Origin: a virus
Reading direction: 5' to 3' (one strand)
DNA length: 64,000 nucleotides
Virus record (IMG/VR): IMGVR_UViG_3300036770_005682
Coordinates: 62,001 to 126,000 of that record
The notes under the pieces were generated by a model, which saw only the letters and a program-made list of their open reading frames with translations, was not told where the DNA came from and searched no databases. Positions 32,141 through 39,698 of this stretch are shown piece after piece (the first letter of the stretch is position 1; each line of letters starts with the position of its first letter). The translations under genes and the position numbers were made by a program.

Positions 32141-32170
32141 GACTCCCCCCTTTCATGAGTTGAGAATGAC

Positions 32171-32199
32171 AGACTACCGACTTAGTAGCGATTAGTCAA
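32171..32199 (-). promoter_or_regulatory. Promoter of 32140
   Basis: TTGACT, 17 nt, TAGTCT on the minus strand. Confidence 0.75.
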
Positions 32200-32216
32200 G
32201 TAGGCATCGTGTGACA

Positions 32217-32276
32217 TTAGGCACTTCCGAGTAAGACGATAAGAATAAGGACTACAAAGATAGGCACTAATGACAT
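32217..32276 (-). CDS. 19-residue hydrophobic micropeptide
   Basis: MSLVPIFVVLILIVLLGSA. Unlike the others it is not coupled to an upstream gene; it lies upstream of the promoter for 32140 and lacks a clear ribosome-binding site, so it is less certain. Confidence 0.35.
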   Translation of the reverse strand: MSLVPIFVVLILIVLLGSA

Positions 32277-32389
32277 GACAGCAACTTACCGCACCTGAGC
32301 CGAAAAAACAACAACCCGATGTCGGCGATGTCGGGATGGGACGGGAGCCCCGGAGGCCCGCTGCCGGCCCACGGGGCTAACGGGTATCC
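32277..32389. other. Non-coding boundary segment
   Basis: No gene seen. It contains the inverted pair AGCCCCG ... CGGGGCT (about 32346-32377) directly before boundary repeat 5. Confidence 0.6.
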
Positions 32390-32404
32390 GACGGTGGCGG
32401 AAGA
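32390..32404 (+). repeat. Cassette-boundary repeat 5
   Basis: GACGGTGGCGGAAGA, 13 nt after the AGCCCCG/CGGGGCT inverted pair. Confidence 0.75.
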
Positions 32405-32465
32405 AGGGCTCGCACTTCTCGTCGGGCTGACTTGGTCTGCTCAGTTTCAGTCGTGCTGTTTCGTG

Positions 32466-32542
32466 CGAACGCCTGTTCGGGTCGTGAGACGCTCTGCCCC
32501 TGTGTGTCTCATGCGAACACCTGTTCGGCGAACATCTGTTCT
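32466..32542. promoter_or_regulatory. Three tandem LexA (SOS) boxes
   Basis: CGAACGCCTGTTCG (32466-32479), CGAACACCTGTTCG (32514-32527) and CGAACATCTGTTCT (32529-32542). All fit the actinobacterial CGAAC-N4-GTTCG palindrome, the last with one end base changed. They lie 15-90 bp upstream of the next promoter. Confidence 0.75.
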
Positions 32543-32556
32543 GTGACAAACGACAC

Positions 32557-32585
32557 TTGCAATGTGTCCTTGACACCTGTACCCT
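32557..32585 (+). promoter_or_regulatory. Promoter for 32720
   Basis: TTGCAA, 17 nt, TACCCT; preceded by three SOS boxes. Confidence 0.65.
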
Positions 32586-32719
32586 ACTAGGTGGGACAAC
32601 CTGCCCGCCTAGCCTGTGGTGAAGCGACCTGCGTCACGGGGGGAACTAGAAAAGGTAGGGGGTGCGCCGTAGGGAAGGCGTACCTGTCCCACTCAACATA
32701 AGAACCGAGAAGGGGAACC

Positions 32720-32896
32720 ATGACACGCAAAGATTATGTCTTGCTTGCCAGTCATCTCCGCTACGCTCGTACGGGCGTTTCCGTCTCTCTGCTTGCAGGG
32801 TTTGACGAAGCCGTAGAAGCAATAGCGGACGCACTCGCAAGTGAGAACCACCGTTTTGACCGCGATAAGTTTTTGGAAGCGGTGAACCCGAACTAA
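32720..32896 (+). CDS. Small conserved phage protein (MTRKDY type)
   Basis: A 58-residue protein: MTRKDYVLLASHLRYART, then FDEAVEAIADALASEN and RFDRDKFLEAVN. This form is common among small phage and plasmid-borne proteins; its function is unknown. GAAGGGGAACC precedes the ATG. If the SOS boxes act, it would be DNA-damage induced. Strong terminator follows. Confidence 0.75.
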   Translation: MTRKDYVLLASHLRYARTGVSVSLLAGFDEAVEAIADALASENHRFDRDKFLEAVNPN

Positions 32897-32920
32897 ACAT
32901 TCCCAACACCACAGGCACAG

Positions 32921-32955
32921 AAAGCCCCATGCCGTTTGGCGTGGGGCTTTTTGTT
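32921..32955 (+). terminator. Rho-independent terminator
   Basis: AAAGCCCCA/TGGGGCTTT with an inner GCC/GGC and a TTTTTGTTT tail. Confidence 0.85.
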
Positions 32956-33054
32956 TGCCCTCAACTCCCAGTCGGAACACCTCGCCAGATGGCTTTGATG
33001 GCATCTGGTAGCCCCGGAAGCCGTGCGGCAGCAACGGGGCTCCCACAGGAGTGC

Positions 33055-33069
33055 GACGGTGGTGGAAGT
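33055..33069 (+). repeat. Cassette-boundary repeat 6
   Basis: GACGGTGGTGGAAGT, 14 nt after AGCCCCG-N18-CGGGGCT. Boundary to the plus-strand unit 33186-34699. Confidence 0.7.
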
Positions 33070-33149
33070 CCCCTGGTCTCCGCCTCTCCTCGCCTACCTC
33101 GCCCGCTGTCATCATTCGTCTGTCTCAAACTGATGTGACAAACGTCATG

Positions 33150-33178
33150 TTGTGATGTGTACCTGACAGGTGTAGTGT
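33150..33178 (+). promoter_or_regulatory. Leaderless promoter of 33186
   Basis: TTGTGA, 17 nt, TAGTGT, then 7 nt to the ATG. Confidence 0.75.
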
Positions 33179-33185
33179 GCTATGT

Positions 33186-33773
33186 ATGGAAACAGCAACG
33201 AAGGAAGCCATAGCACTACGGGTGCTTGCCGAATACTGGCAGACAGATGTAGCCCCAATGGTGAACCCACGAGCCTGTGTGCTTGCTGGACGCTTGGCGA
33301 CTGTTGTGCTTGGTCGCATCGGCATTTCCACCGCCGTCTACCACACCGACACCGTTGCTATGAATGACCTGTGGTACAACCTGTTCATCGTCAAGGGGCT
33401 TGGTCAGCAGTTCCTTCCCCCTGAGGCATGGTGTGTTGGTGCTGTCACCGCAGATGTCAAGGGAACGCACAGCACGATGGTTGGCGGTTTCAGCGGTCAC
33501 CTTGTTGTGACAACCCCGCACCACTTTGTAGACCTGAGCGCAAGCCAGTTTGACCGTCCCTCACATGACATCGTGACTGGCTCGCCACTCATCGTCCCCC
33601 GTGAGAACATCACAGACACGCCACATGGCAAGATGGTTCCGATACAGCGTGGTGTTTACATCACGAAGCCTGCCGAGAACCCTGCGTCATACCAATGGAC
33701 ACCCGACTGGCAGACCAACTACAAGACCTTTGCGAAGCCACTCATCACCCGCCTGCGGGAGATGTTCTCGTGA
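33186..33773 (+). CDS. Hypothetical protein with Cys-His-Asp arrangement
   Basis: A 195-residue protein starting METATKEAIALRVLAEYW. AWCVGAVTADVKG, GGFSGHLVVTT and FVDLSASQFDRPS place a Cys, His and Asp in an order seen in transglutaminase/papain-like folds. That reading is only suggestive. It leads a plus-strand unit of four further coupled genes. Confidence 0.65.
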   Translation: METATKEAIALRVLAEYWQTDVAPMVNPRACVLAGRLATVVLGRIGISTAVYHTDTVAMNDLWYNLFIVKGLGQQFLPPEAWCVGAVTADVKGTHSTMVGGFSGHLVVTTPHHFVDLSASQFDRPSHDIVTGSPLIVPRENITDTPHGKMVPIQRGVYITKPAENPASYQWTPDWQTNYKTFAKPLITRLREMFS

Positions 33774-34027
33774 CCGTACGAGACTGGTACGAGTTTGTGG
33801 AAACGGACTTGGAGAACTACGAGCGTGAGAAGTTTCGTGAGATGCTGTCCGACATCGGCTTTGATGACCTGTATGTGGAACGCACCGATGACCACGGCAT
33901 TTGCTACTTGTGCGAGCGTGATGGAGTGTTGTACCTTGTAATGAACAGAGGACAACTGCGTGAGACAAATGCCTACTACCTTTGCTCTACCTGTACTAAC
34001 GAGATGAAGCGAAAGACCGAAGAATGA
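33770..34027 (+). CDS. Small zinc-ribbon protein
   Basis: An 85-residue protein from GTG 33770 (overlapping the previous stop). CYLC near 45 and CSTC near 72 form a four-Cys zinc ribbon; the N-terminal part is acidic and helical. Coupled to its neighbours by 4-base overlaps. Confidence 0.7.
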   Translation: MTVRDWYEFVETDLENYEREKFREMLSDIGFDDLYVERTDDHGICYLCERDGVLYLVMNRGQLRETNAYYLCSTCTNEMKRKTEE

Positions 34028-34182
34028 CCGGAATGTTGTATTCGCAGCGCAACGCACACTCATGCCCGTGGGGGTGCTGTGGCGATTTCGTCAAGGGTCG
34101 TGGAACGAAGCACCGCTGTAAGAAGTGGCATCGCATCTTGCGTACCCGTGAGAAGCGCAACTGGAAGAAAGAGGAATGGTGA
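34024..34182 (+). CDS. Small basic Cys/His protein
   Basis: A 52-residue very basic protein: MTGMLYSQRNAHSC then PWGCCGDF and HRCKKWHRILRTRE. A zinc knuckle with a basic tail suggests nucleic-acid binding. ATG overlaps the previous stop; its end overlaps the next start by 7 bases. Confidence 0.6.
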   Translation: MTGMLYSQRNAHSCPWGCCGDFVKGRGTKHRCKKWHRILRTREKRNWKKEEW

Positions 34183-34649
34183 CTGCACCCGAATACGAAA
34201 GTTGGTGGGACAGCGATGCTGGCAAGCCCGCCAGTCTCTGCGATGCCTGCGGGCAGAAGCAACTACTAACCCAACAGACATCGCCCGCCCTTCCTGATGG
34301 GGGCTGGATTATGGAGTTTGAGCATTTCGGCTATTACGGCGGGTTCTCTGACGACATTGAGGTTGCGTTTGGCAAGCGAGACAGTAACTCATGGTCGCTT
34401 TGCCATGACTGCGTTGTGAAGTTCTTTGAGACATTCCCTGCGCTAGCGGAGAAGTTCGGTCGGGGGCACCACCCCAACTTCATTCACACAGACGACCTGC
34501 CGTACAGTGAGCGAGGCACATCTAGCCCGTCATGCTGTCGCTTTGCGTGGACATGGAATGTGACCGTTGAGAACGGAGAGAAGGTCTACGAGACTTTCTA
34601 CGGAGATGGCACAGGTGGCTGGGTTGCCCAGTCTAAGGAGCGAGTCTGA
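34176..34649 (+). CDS. Zinc-ribbon hypothetical protein
   Basis: A 157-residue protein. CDACGQK near 22-28 and CHDC near 75-78 form a likely zinc site, followed by a Gly/aromatic-rich part (FYGDGTGGW). No family recognised. Its stop overlaps the micropeptide start. Confidence 0.65.
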   Translation: MVTAPEYESWWDSDAGKPASLCDACGQKQLLTQQTSPALPDGGWIMEFEHFGYYGGFSDDIEVAFGKRDSNSWSLCHDCVVKFFETFPALAEKFGRGHHPNFIHTDDLPYSERGTSSPSCCRFAWTWNVTVENGEKVYETFYGDGTGGWVAQSKERV

Positions 34650-34699
34650 TGGTTGTCAGCATCGTCGCCCTGATAGCCATCCTTCTGCTGTTGTCCTAG
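34649..34699 (+). CDS. 16-residue hydrophobic micropeptide
   Basis: MVVSIVALIAILLLLS. ATG overlaps the upstream stop (TGATG). It is the last gene of the plus-strand unit and its stop touches the stop of the convergent zinc-finger gene. Confidence 0.55.
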   Translation: MVVSIVALIAILLLLS

Positions 34700-34908
34700 A
34701 ACAGCATTTCCCCGCTACTGCCCTCTTTCTTTTTTCTGCTTGTCTCTGTCTCTACGCAGATGGAGTGGGCGTACTTGTGCTGGTTCTTCACGCCCCTGAT
34801 GCCTGTGTTGTTGTCACGCACCCACGCCAACACGAGTTTCATAGTTCCACTTTGGTTCGGAACTACCTCTTGGTCACAGAACTCACATCGGAAGCGAACG
34901 TACGACAT
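34696..34908 (-). CDS. Small basic zinc-finger protein
   Basis: A 70-residue protein starting MSYVRFRCEFCDQEVV with a second Cys/His pair in HKYAHSIC and a Lys-rich tail. ATG 34908 is fixed by a leaderless promoter (TATTAT 7 nt upstream). Probably a DNA- or RNA-binding regulator. Confidence 0.65.
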   Translation of the reverse strand: MSYVRFRCEFCDQEVVPNQSGTMKLVLAWVRDNNTGIRGVKNQHKYAHSICVETETSRKKKEGSSGEMLF

Positions 34909-34915
34909 TATGGAA

Positions 34916-34944
34916 ATAATACCGGCCGGGGCTCCCGAGCGCAA
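34916..34944 (-). promoter_or_regulatory. Leaderless promoter of 34908
   Basis: TTGCGC, 17 nt, TATTAT. The spacer contains the CGGGGCTCCC word that precedes boundary repeat 7. Confidence 0.65.
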
Positions 34945-34957
34945 CAGCATCTTCTTT

Positions 34958-34972
34958 GACGGTGGTGGAAGA
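34958..34972 (+). repeat. Cassette-boundary repeat 7
   Basis: GACGGTGGTGGAAGA preceded by TTT, after CCGGGGCTCCC. Confidence 0.75.
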
Positions 34973-34989
34973 AGCCCCTGAACGGGGAC

Positions 34990-35024
34990 AGCAGAAAGCC
35001 CACACCCGTTTCCGAGTGTGGGCT
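34990..35024 (-). terminator. Minus-strand terminator
   Basis: AGCCCACAC/GTGTGGGCT with TTTCTGCTGT on the minus strand. Confidence 0.75.
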
Positions 35025-35047
35025 GACTGTTGGAAGCGAGTTGTGCG

Positions 35048-35503
35048 CTAGTTGTTCTTGGCGATGAGTTGGTAAAGCGTGGAGAGCAGAGCGTCTGCGA
35101 GAGAGCCGTGCGCTTCACCTTCGTCTGTCATCGGTTCATCGGGGTCGTGCTGAAAGACGACTGCCGAACCCATTGTTCCGTCACGCTCAACGCAAGCACA
35201 GAGACGCACACGCTGACGGAGTGGGTGCTGGCTTGGTGCGCCTTCCACTTCGCCGTTGGAGTTGAGTGGGGAAGCCCACCCCGTCGTCAGGACACCAATG
35301 CCCTGCTCGTACTCCTGAATGTTCTCAATGCTCGGCAGGCTCGCAAGCCCTTCGTAGATGTCTCCTGCTGTCGCAAGGACACGGAAGCCGTCGGCACAGT
35401 ACGCAAACAGGACTGCCTGTTCCATACTGAAACCTTCGTCTCCTTCCTTGGAGAGTGAGTGCTGGGCGAGTAACGCCATACGCACAGGTGTTGGTGTTGT
35501 CAC
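35048..35503 (-). CDS. Hypothetical protein
   Basis: A 151-residue protein from GTG 35503 behind AAAGGGGAACAA. Alpha/beta pattern with AVLFAYCADGFRVLA, an RVRLCACVERDG strand and a helical C-terminus (LADALLSTLYQLIA). No family recognised. Single-gene unit. Confidence 0.65.
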   Translation of the reverse strand: MTTPTPVRMALLAQHSLSKEGDEGFSMEQAVLFAYCADGFRVLATAGDIYEGLASLPSIENIQEYEQGIGVLTTGWASPLNSNGEVEGAPSQHPLRQRVRLCACVERDGTMGSAVVFQHDPDEPMTDEGEAHGSLADALLSTLYQLIAKNN

Positions 35504-35533
35504 TTGTTCCCCTTTCGTAGTGGTGACAGTTAC

Positions 35534-35562
35534 ACACTACACAGAACACAAACAAATGTCAA
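35534..35562 (-). promoter_or_regulatory. Promoter of 35503
   Basis: TTGACA, 17 nt, TAGTGT on the minus strand. Confidence 0.8.
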
Positions 35563-35708
35563 TGTGTCGTTAGGCACAGCCGGCAAGTCCAAACTTTGAC
35601 CGAGTCCAAACTTTGAGCAGGTCAAGACCGACAAACCGGAACGCCGGTGACATCTGGGGCTGAGAGCCCCGCGCCCCGCCGCAGCCCAACGGGGCTCCAC
35701 ACCACTTT

Positions 35709-35723
35709 GACGGTGGCGGAAGA
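35709..35723 (+). repeat. Cassette-boundary repeat 8
   Basis: GACGGTGGCGGAAGA preceded by TTT, after AGCCCCG-N18-CGGGGCT. Confidence 0.75.
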
Positions 35724-35731
35724 AGCCCTCG

Positions 35732-35765
35732 TGTGCGCCTGCGTGTGTGCGCCTGCGTGTGTGCG
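35732..35765. repeat. 14-bp tandem repeat TGTGTGCGCCTGCG
   Basis: About 2.5 units directly after boundary repeat 8. Confidence 0.7.
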
Positions 35766-35796
35766 TGAATGTGCCGAATGTCACTACGCACCCCTA

Positions 35797-35824
35797 TTGA
35801 CTTGCTGTTCCTGTCAAGTACACT
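35797..35824 (+). promoter_or_regulatory. Promoter of 35857
   Basis: TTGACT, 16 nt, TACACT. Confidence 0.65.
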
Positions 35825-35856
35825 CAACAACACCTACTAACCGAAGGGACGGAACA

Positions 35857-36441
35857 ATGGGAATGGACGTAATCGGGAAGAACCCGAAGAACAAGAAGGG
35901 CGAATACTTCCGCAACAATGTGTGGTGGTGGCGACCCCTGTGGCAATACTGCGAGTATGTCGCACCCGAACTGACCGACAAGGTGGAATACGCTGGCTCT
36001 AATGACGGAGACGGGCTGGACGGAGATGACGCTCGCAAGTTGGGCAACGCTCTGCGGAAAGAACTCCGCAAGGGCATGACCGCCGTGTACATCTCTGCTC
36101 GTCAGGAATACTTGGACAGCCTGCCTGTTCGCCCGTGCGCCCATTGTGAGGCAACGGGAACTCGCAAGTGGCTGGTCAATGCCACTACAAACGAGCGCAA
36201 GCCGGCTGTGACCTACAACTTCTTGGAAGCGTTCACCAACGAGCAGACGAACAACGGGCAACTGCCGACTTACGAGTACCACACGCCCGAAGAAGGCTGG
36301 GTGGAAGAGACAACCGAATGTAATGGTTGTGAAGGCACGGGTGGACAGCCTGCGTGGGAACGCTCGTACCCCCTCACCGAAGAGAATGTTCGTGAGTTCG
36401 CCACCTTCTTGGTGAACTGCGGTGGATTTGAGATTTGGTGA
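35857..36441 (+). CDS. MGMDVIGKNP-type phage protein with two DnaJ-like zinc motifs
   Basis: A 194-residue protein starting MGMDVIGKNPKNKKGEYF, NNVWWWRPLW. This opening is common in proteins of diverse phages. Two CxxCxxTG motifs (CAHCEATG, CNGCEGTGG) look like half of a DnaJ zinc centre. Function unknown; a chaperone-like or RNA-binding role is possible. GAAGGGACGGAACA precedes the ATG. Confidence 0.75.
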   Translation: MGMDVIGKNPKNKKGEYFRNNVWWWRPLWQYCEYVAPELTDKVEYAGSNDGDGLDGDDARKLGNALRKELRKGMTAVYISARQEYLDSLPVRPCAHCEATGTRKWLVNATTNERKPAVTYNFLEAFTNEQTNNGQLPTYEYHTPEEGWVEETTECNGCEGTGGQPAWERSYPLTEENVREFATFLVNCGGFEIW

Positions 36442-36659
36442 TGACCCCCGTACATGACCTTGTGCTGCGCTTCATGCGCTCAAACCTCATTGGCAAGCGT
36501 GTCACTTTGTTGTTCACTTCCGACCCCTACACCAACCTCACACGGGGTGATGAAGGCGTTGTGGACTACATTGACGACATTGGTACTGTGTTCGTCAAGT
36601 GGGACAACGGCTCTCGCTTGGGTCTTGTGGAAGGAGAAGATTTGTGGACATACAACTGA
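36441..36659 (+). CDS. DUF4314-like small protein
   Basis: A 72-residue protein: IGKRVTLLFTSDPYTNL, then RGDEGVVDYIDDIGTVFVKW and DNGSRLGLVEGED. This is the beta-barrel pattern of DUF4314, a small domain of unknown role found in phages and firmicutes. Start overlaps previous stop (TGATG). Confidence 0.75.
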   Translation: MTPVHDLVLRFMRSNLIGKRVTLLFTSDPYTNLTRGDEGVVDYIDDIGTVFVKWDNGSRLGLVEGEDLWTYN

Positions 36660-36898
36660 CAGATGAATGGGCTGACATCTCTATTGCTGAGTTGGCTGAC
36701 CTCATGGAAGAGAACTACTACCTGCTCGCAAGTACGGGTCAGGACGCTTTTTTGGCGTTCGCAGATGATGTGTTGCGTGGTGCGTTCACCGAGTATCACG
36801 GCATGAGCGAGGAACGGACTGCTTTGCTCATGGTTGAGTTTGTCAAGCGTATGGTTCTTGTGTGGGACAAGCCTGCCGTGCCTTACGAGGTGCGCTAA
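36644..36898 (+). CDS. Small helical protein
   Basis: An 84-residue acidic helical protein from GTG 36644, with AAGGAGAAGA just upstream. No family recognised. It overlaps the DUF4314 gene by 16 bases. Confidence 0.65.
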   Translation: MDIQLTDEWADISIAELADLMEENYYLLASTGQDAFLAFADDVLRGAFTEYHGMSEERTALLMVEFVKRMVLVWDKPAVPYEVR

Positions 36899-36963
36899 TG
36901 CTGTGGTTTATCGGTATGTCGGCACTCGCTAGTCTTATTTTGTACCTGCGCTTCTCTGACTAA
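36898..36963 (+). CDS. 21-residue hydrophobic micropeptide
   Basis: Starts MLWFIGMSALASLILYLR and ends FSD. ATG overlaps the upstream stop (TAATG). Last gene before a strong terminator. Confidence 0.55.
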   Translation: MLWFIGMSALASLILYLRFSD

Positions 36964-37011
36964 GTTCTCCAACAGGGGTAATCCGTCCCCCCTTTCACCT
37001 CTGTTGGACTG

Positions 37012-37058
37012 AAACCCCCAAGTCGTGTCTCACGCTGGCACGGCTTGGGGGTTTTCTC
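37012..37058 (+). terminator. Rho-independent terminator
   Basis: AAACCCCCAAG/CTTGGGGGTTT with TTCTC tail. A second hairpin TCCAACAG/CTGTTGGA lies just upstream (36968-37008). Confidence 0.85.
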
Positions 37059-37149
37059 ATGTCCGAACTTCGGTGGCCATCTACGGCCAGCATCACAGAT
37101 GGTAAATACGACCCGCCGGGGCTCCCGCCCGCCCGCCCGTCACTACTTT

Positions 37150-37164
37150 GACGGTGGCGGAAGA
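37150..37164 (+). repeat. Cassette-boundary repeat 9
   Basis: GACGGTGGCGGAAGA preceded by TTT, after CCGGGGCTCCCGCCCGCCCG. Confidence 0.75.
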
Positions 37165-37187
37165 GCAGGGACACGAGAGTGGGTACA

Positions 37188-37228
37188 CGAGAAAGGGGTC
37201 GCCCACCGCATTTGGCAGGCGACCCCTT
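37188..37228 (-). terminator. Minus-strand terminator
   Basis: AAGGGGTCGCC/GGCGACCCCTT, 11-bp perfect stem, TTTCTC on the minus strand. Confidence 0.85.
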
Positions 37229-37246
37229 AGCAGGGACGGTCAGTTG

Positions 37247-37822
37247 TCAGTTCTGCGAGTTCTGATAGGCGTGACACGCCTTCGTGAAGGCACGGAAGAT
37301 GTCGGAGACAACGCCGTGGAGTTCTCCATCAGCGATGTCAGGCTCGTCATACACAGGCAGTCCGTTGTCGTCATAGCGATAGAACACGGTCGCACCGATG
37401 GGTTCTCCGTCCCACGGATACACGCTGACGATGATGCCTTCACGAACATCGGTGGAAGGGTTCGTCTTGTATTCCTCTTCGTACGCACCACGGTCGTGAT
37501 TTTCCAACTCTTCTTCGGTCACACTTCCAGCAGGCTTGGCGTAGCCTTCCACGATGTAGGCGAGCCACTTCCAGCGAACAGACTGAAAGTTGTCCACCAT
37601 TCCTTCTGCGAGTCCTGACAACATCAACGGCAAGGTGTCGGTCGGGTGTCCTTCCATCAGGTCGGGCATAATGAAGCCGTCACCGCTCGGCAGTTCACCA
37701 ACAAGGGTGGGCGGTGCGTCCGTTATCCCTTTGTTCTCTTCACAGATGCCGTACTTGGCTTCCATCGCACGGGCAACGACAGCCAACAGAATGTCTGTTG
37801 GCGTCATCTCTTCTTCTTCCAT
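37247..37822 (-). CDS. Hypothetical acidic protein
   Basis: A 191-residue protein starting MEEEEMTPTDILLAVVAR; GGGGGAACCAA precedes the ATG. Acidic alpha/beta protein with ATVFYRYDDNGLPVYDEPD. It resembles no family I know. Single-gene unit with promoter and terminator. Confidence 0.65.
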   Translation of the reverse strand: MEEEEMTPTDILLAVVARAMEAKYGICEENKGITDAPPTLVGELPSGDGFIMPDLMEGHPTDTLPLMLSGLAEGMVDNFQSVRWKWLAYIVEGYAKPAGSVTEEELENHDRGAYEEEYKTNPSTDVREGIIVSVYPWDGEPIGATVFYRYDDNGLPVYDEPDIADGELHGVVSDIFRAFTKACHAYQNSQN

Positions 37823-37857
37823 TTGGTTCCCCCTTATGGGTAGTAGGTACAGGTGTC

Positions 37858-37886
37858 AGTTTATGGTGTGTCCAACCTGTTGTCAA
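37858..37886 (-). promoter_or_regulatory. Promoter of 37822
   Basis: TTGACA, 17 nt, TAAACT on the minus strand. Confidence 0.8.
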
Positions 37887-38021
37887 GTGCCATCGGTCAC
37901 ACGCCTGAAACTTGGAGTCAGTCCAAAGTTTGAGCAAGTCCAGCCCGCACCACGAGCCAGAAGGTCTGGCTGAGGGCAGAAGCCCCGCGCCCCGATGCTG
38001 CCGTCCGGGGCTCATCAGCCT

Positions 38022-38036
38022 GACGGTGGCGGAAGA
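38022..38036 (+). repeat. Cassette-boundary repeat 10
   Basis: GACGGTGGCGGAAGA, 10 nt after AGCCCCG-N18-CGGGGCT. Confidence 0.75.
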
Positions 38037-38064
38037 AGCCCCTGCGCCCTGTACCCTGTACCGT

Positions 38065-38226
38065 ATGGGTCGGCGTAAGCACATCGCACAACCGAAATGG
38101 ACGGCAGACGAGCGCACAGCGTTCGGTGATGGGGTGCGTACACGAGCAAGCACCGTGCCTGACAAGCGCAAGCGGGAGAGCAAGCGAGCCTGCCGACAGC
38201 CTGTGACGGACGACACAGAGAAATAG
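38065..38226 (+). CDS. Small very basic protein
   Basis: A 53-residue protein, MGRRKHIAQPKWTADERTAF then KRKRESKRACRQP. TACCCT lies 7 nt before the ATG, suggesting a leaderless start, though the -35 is poor. Small basic proteins of this form occur in actinophages; nucleic-acid binding is likely. Confidence 0.55.
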   Translation: MGRRKHIAQPKWTADERTAFGDGVRTRASTVPDKRKRESKRACRQPVTDDTEK

Positions 38227-38321
38227 TTGCTTTTCGTGTGTGGGGTGTGTAGTGTTCCCCTTGTACCTGACACCCACAGCAGGAAGCGATAAGGGTGTGG
38301 CGAATGTCACACAAGAACCTA

Positions 38322-38350
38322 TTGACAAGTGCTTGTGTCCCCTGTAAGGT
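38322..38350 (+). promoter_or_regulatory. Promoter of 38389
   Basis: TTGACA, 17 nt, TAAGGT. A TTGTCCACA DnaA-box-like word lies at 38356. Confidence 0.75.
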
Positions 38351-38388
38351 ACACATTGTCCACAAGTCCCCAAACAAGAAAGAAGGAA

Positions 38389-38811
38389 ATGACCGTGGCA
38401 CACTCAGTAGAGCAGGCAACCCGCCTGTACCTGTTGGCAAAGGAAGCCAGCGCACAAGCGGAAGCACAGAAGAAGGAAGCGGAACAGGCGTTGCGTGAGG
38501 CACTCGCCATCGCAGGCATCAGCGCAAGCGTGGTGGACGGCATCAAGGTCGCCATCGTGGAAGGCGAGCGCAAGTCCTACGACGCAGACAAGTTGGCGAT
38601 GCTCGTGAAGCCCGCCACCTACAAGAAGGTCACCAAGCCCGTCGTGGACGGGGAGATGCTCGCAAGCGCAGTCAGCGTTGGCATCATCTCGCAGGAAGTG
38701 GCAGACACCATCACAAAGGTCACCACCTACTCGCAGGTGCGTACCACCGCCGTCTCGCCCGATGCGAAGGCGAAGTCCCTGTCCGACAACGGCAAGGCGC
38801 AGGTCGCCTAG
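38389..38811 (+). CDS. Coiled-coil/basic hypothetical protein
   Basis: A 140-residue protein. Residues 10-45 are Ala/Glu/Lys-rich helix (KEASAQAEAQKKEAEQALRE); then VVDGIKVAIVEGERKSYDADK and a Thr/Val-rich end. It precedes the MoxR-VWA pair and could be an accessory to it. AAGAAGGAA precedes the ATG. Confidence 0.65.
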   Translation: MTVAHSVEQATRLYLLAKEASAQAEAQKKEAEQALREALAIAGISASVVDGIKVAIVEGERKSYDADKLAMLVKPATYKKVTKPVVDGEMLASAVSVGIISQEVADTITKVTTYSQVRTTAVSPDAKAKSLSDNGKAQVA

Positions 38812-38886
38812 CACCCACAAGTCTCGTGTGGGGTGGGAGACACCGCAGATGCTCGCCCACCCCACACAAGAAAGTGGCTACGCAGG

Positions 38887-38915
38887 TTGTGACTATCAAC
38901 CGAAGTGGCTACACT
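38887..38915 (+). promoter_or_regulatory. Promoter of the MoxR-VWA pair
   Basis: TTGTGA, 17 nt, TACACT, upstream of AAAGGGGAACCCCA and ATG 38953. Confidence 0.65.
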
Positions 38916-38952
38916 CCACAACACCAACAACTCCCACGAAAGGGGAACCCCA

Positions 38953-39693
38953 ATGACAAGTGTGGCAGACACACAAGAGACACTTCCCGCCTGTTGGCAG
39001 GAAGTCCACGATGCGCTGGAAGCGGGCATTGACCGCCTTATCCTGTTCGGCGTTCCAGGAACAGGCAAGACCTACGCAGGTCTGAACTACGGCAACACCG
39101 ATGCGGGTGCGTTCCGTCTCATCTGTACCGATGACATGACCAACGCCGATGTGACAGGGTGCTGGCAACCCAATGACCACGGCTCGTGGTCGTGGCTGGA
39201 AGGCTCGGCTATCCGTGCGTGGAAAGGCGATGGCACAGTCGGTGGTCGTCTCGTCATTGACGAGATAGACAAGGCTGGTGGCGATGTGTTCGCTACCCTG
39301 CTTGCGATGACCGACAGCCCTGAGAGCGCAAAGTGGGAACACCCGCACACCCGCAAGGTGTTGCGCCCCAACGCAGGTTTCAGCGTGGTGATGACCACCA
39401 ACATTGAGCAGATGAGCGACCTGCCGATGGCACTCAAAGACCGTTTCCCCGTGTGCGTCCGTATCAACGAACCGCACCCGTCAGCACTCGCCCGTCTGAG
39501 CGAGGACTTGCGTGACTACGCCCGTCAGATGGCAGACGCAGGCGAACGCCGTATCTCTCTCCGTGCGTTCTACGCCTTTGACCAACTGCGTACCGCACTC
39601 GGCACGAAGCGGGCGGCGCAGATGGTGTTCCGTGACCGTGCTAAGAGCGTGGTGGACGCTATCGCCATCAACACCATGACCCCGCAGAAGTAG
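38953..39693 (+). CDS. MoxR/CobS-type AAA+ ATPase
   Basis: A 246-residue protein with Walker A GVPGTGKT (33-40), Walker B RLVIDEID (99-106), a sensor-1 TTN after FSVVMTTN and an arginine-finger region KDRFPV. Size and order match MoxR/NorQ/CobS ATPases, which form rings that remodel a VWA-domain partner. The partner is encoded 5 bases downstream. Target unknown. Confidence 0.88.
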   Translation: MTSVADTQETLPACWQEVHDALEAGIDRLILFGVPGTGKTYAGLNYGNTDAGAFRLICTDDMTNADVTGCWQPNDHGSWSWLEGSAIRAWKGDGTVGGRLVIDEIDKAGGDVFATLLAMTDSPESAKWEHPHTRKVLRPNAGFSVVMTTNIEQMSDLPMALKDRFPVCVRINEPHPSALARLSEDLRDYARQMADAGERRISLRAFYAFDQLRTALGTKRAAQMVFRDRAKSVVDAIAINTMTPQK

Positions 39694-39698
39694 GGGTC

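Noticed and set aside
35530-35833. Frames with FDGGGR or TVAEE at boundary repeats
   Set aside because: These recurring peptides are translations of the repeat in different frames, not a protein family.
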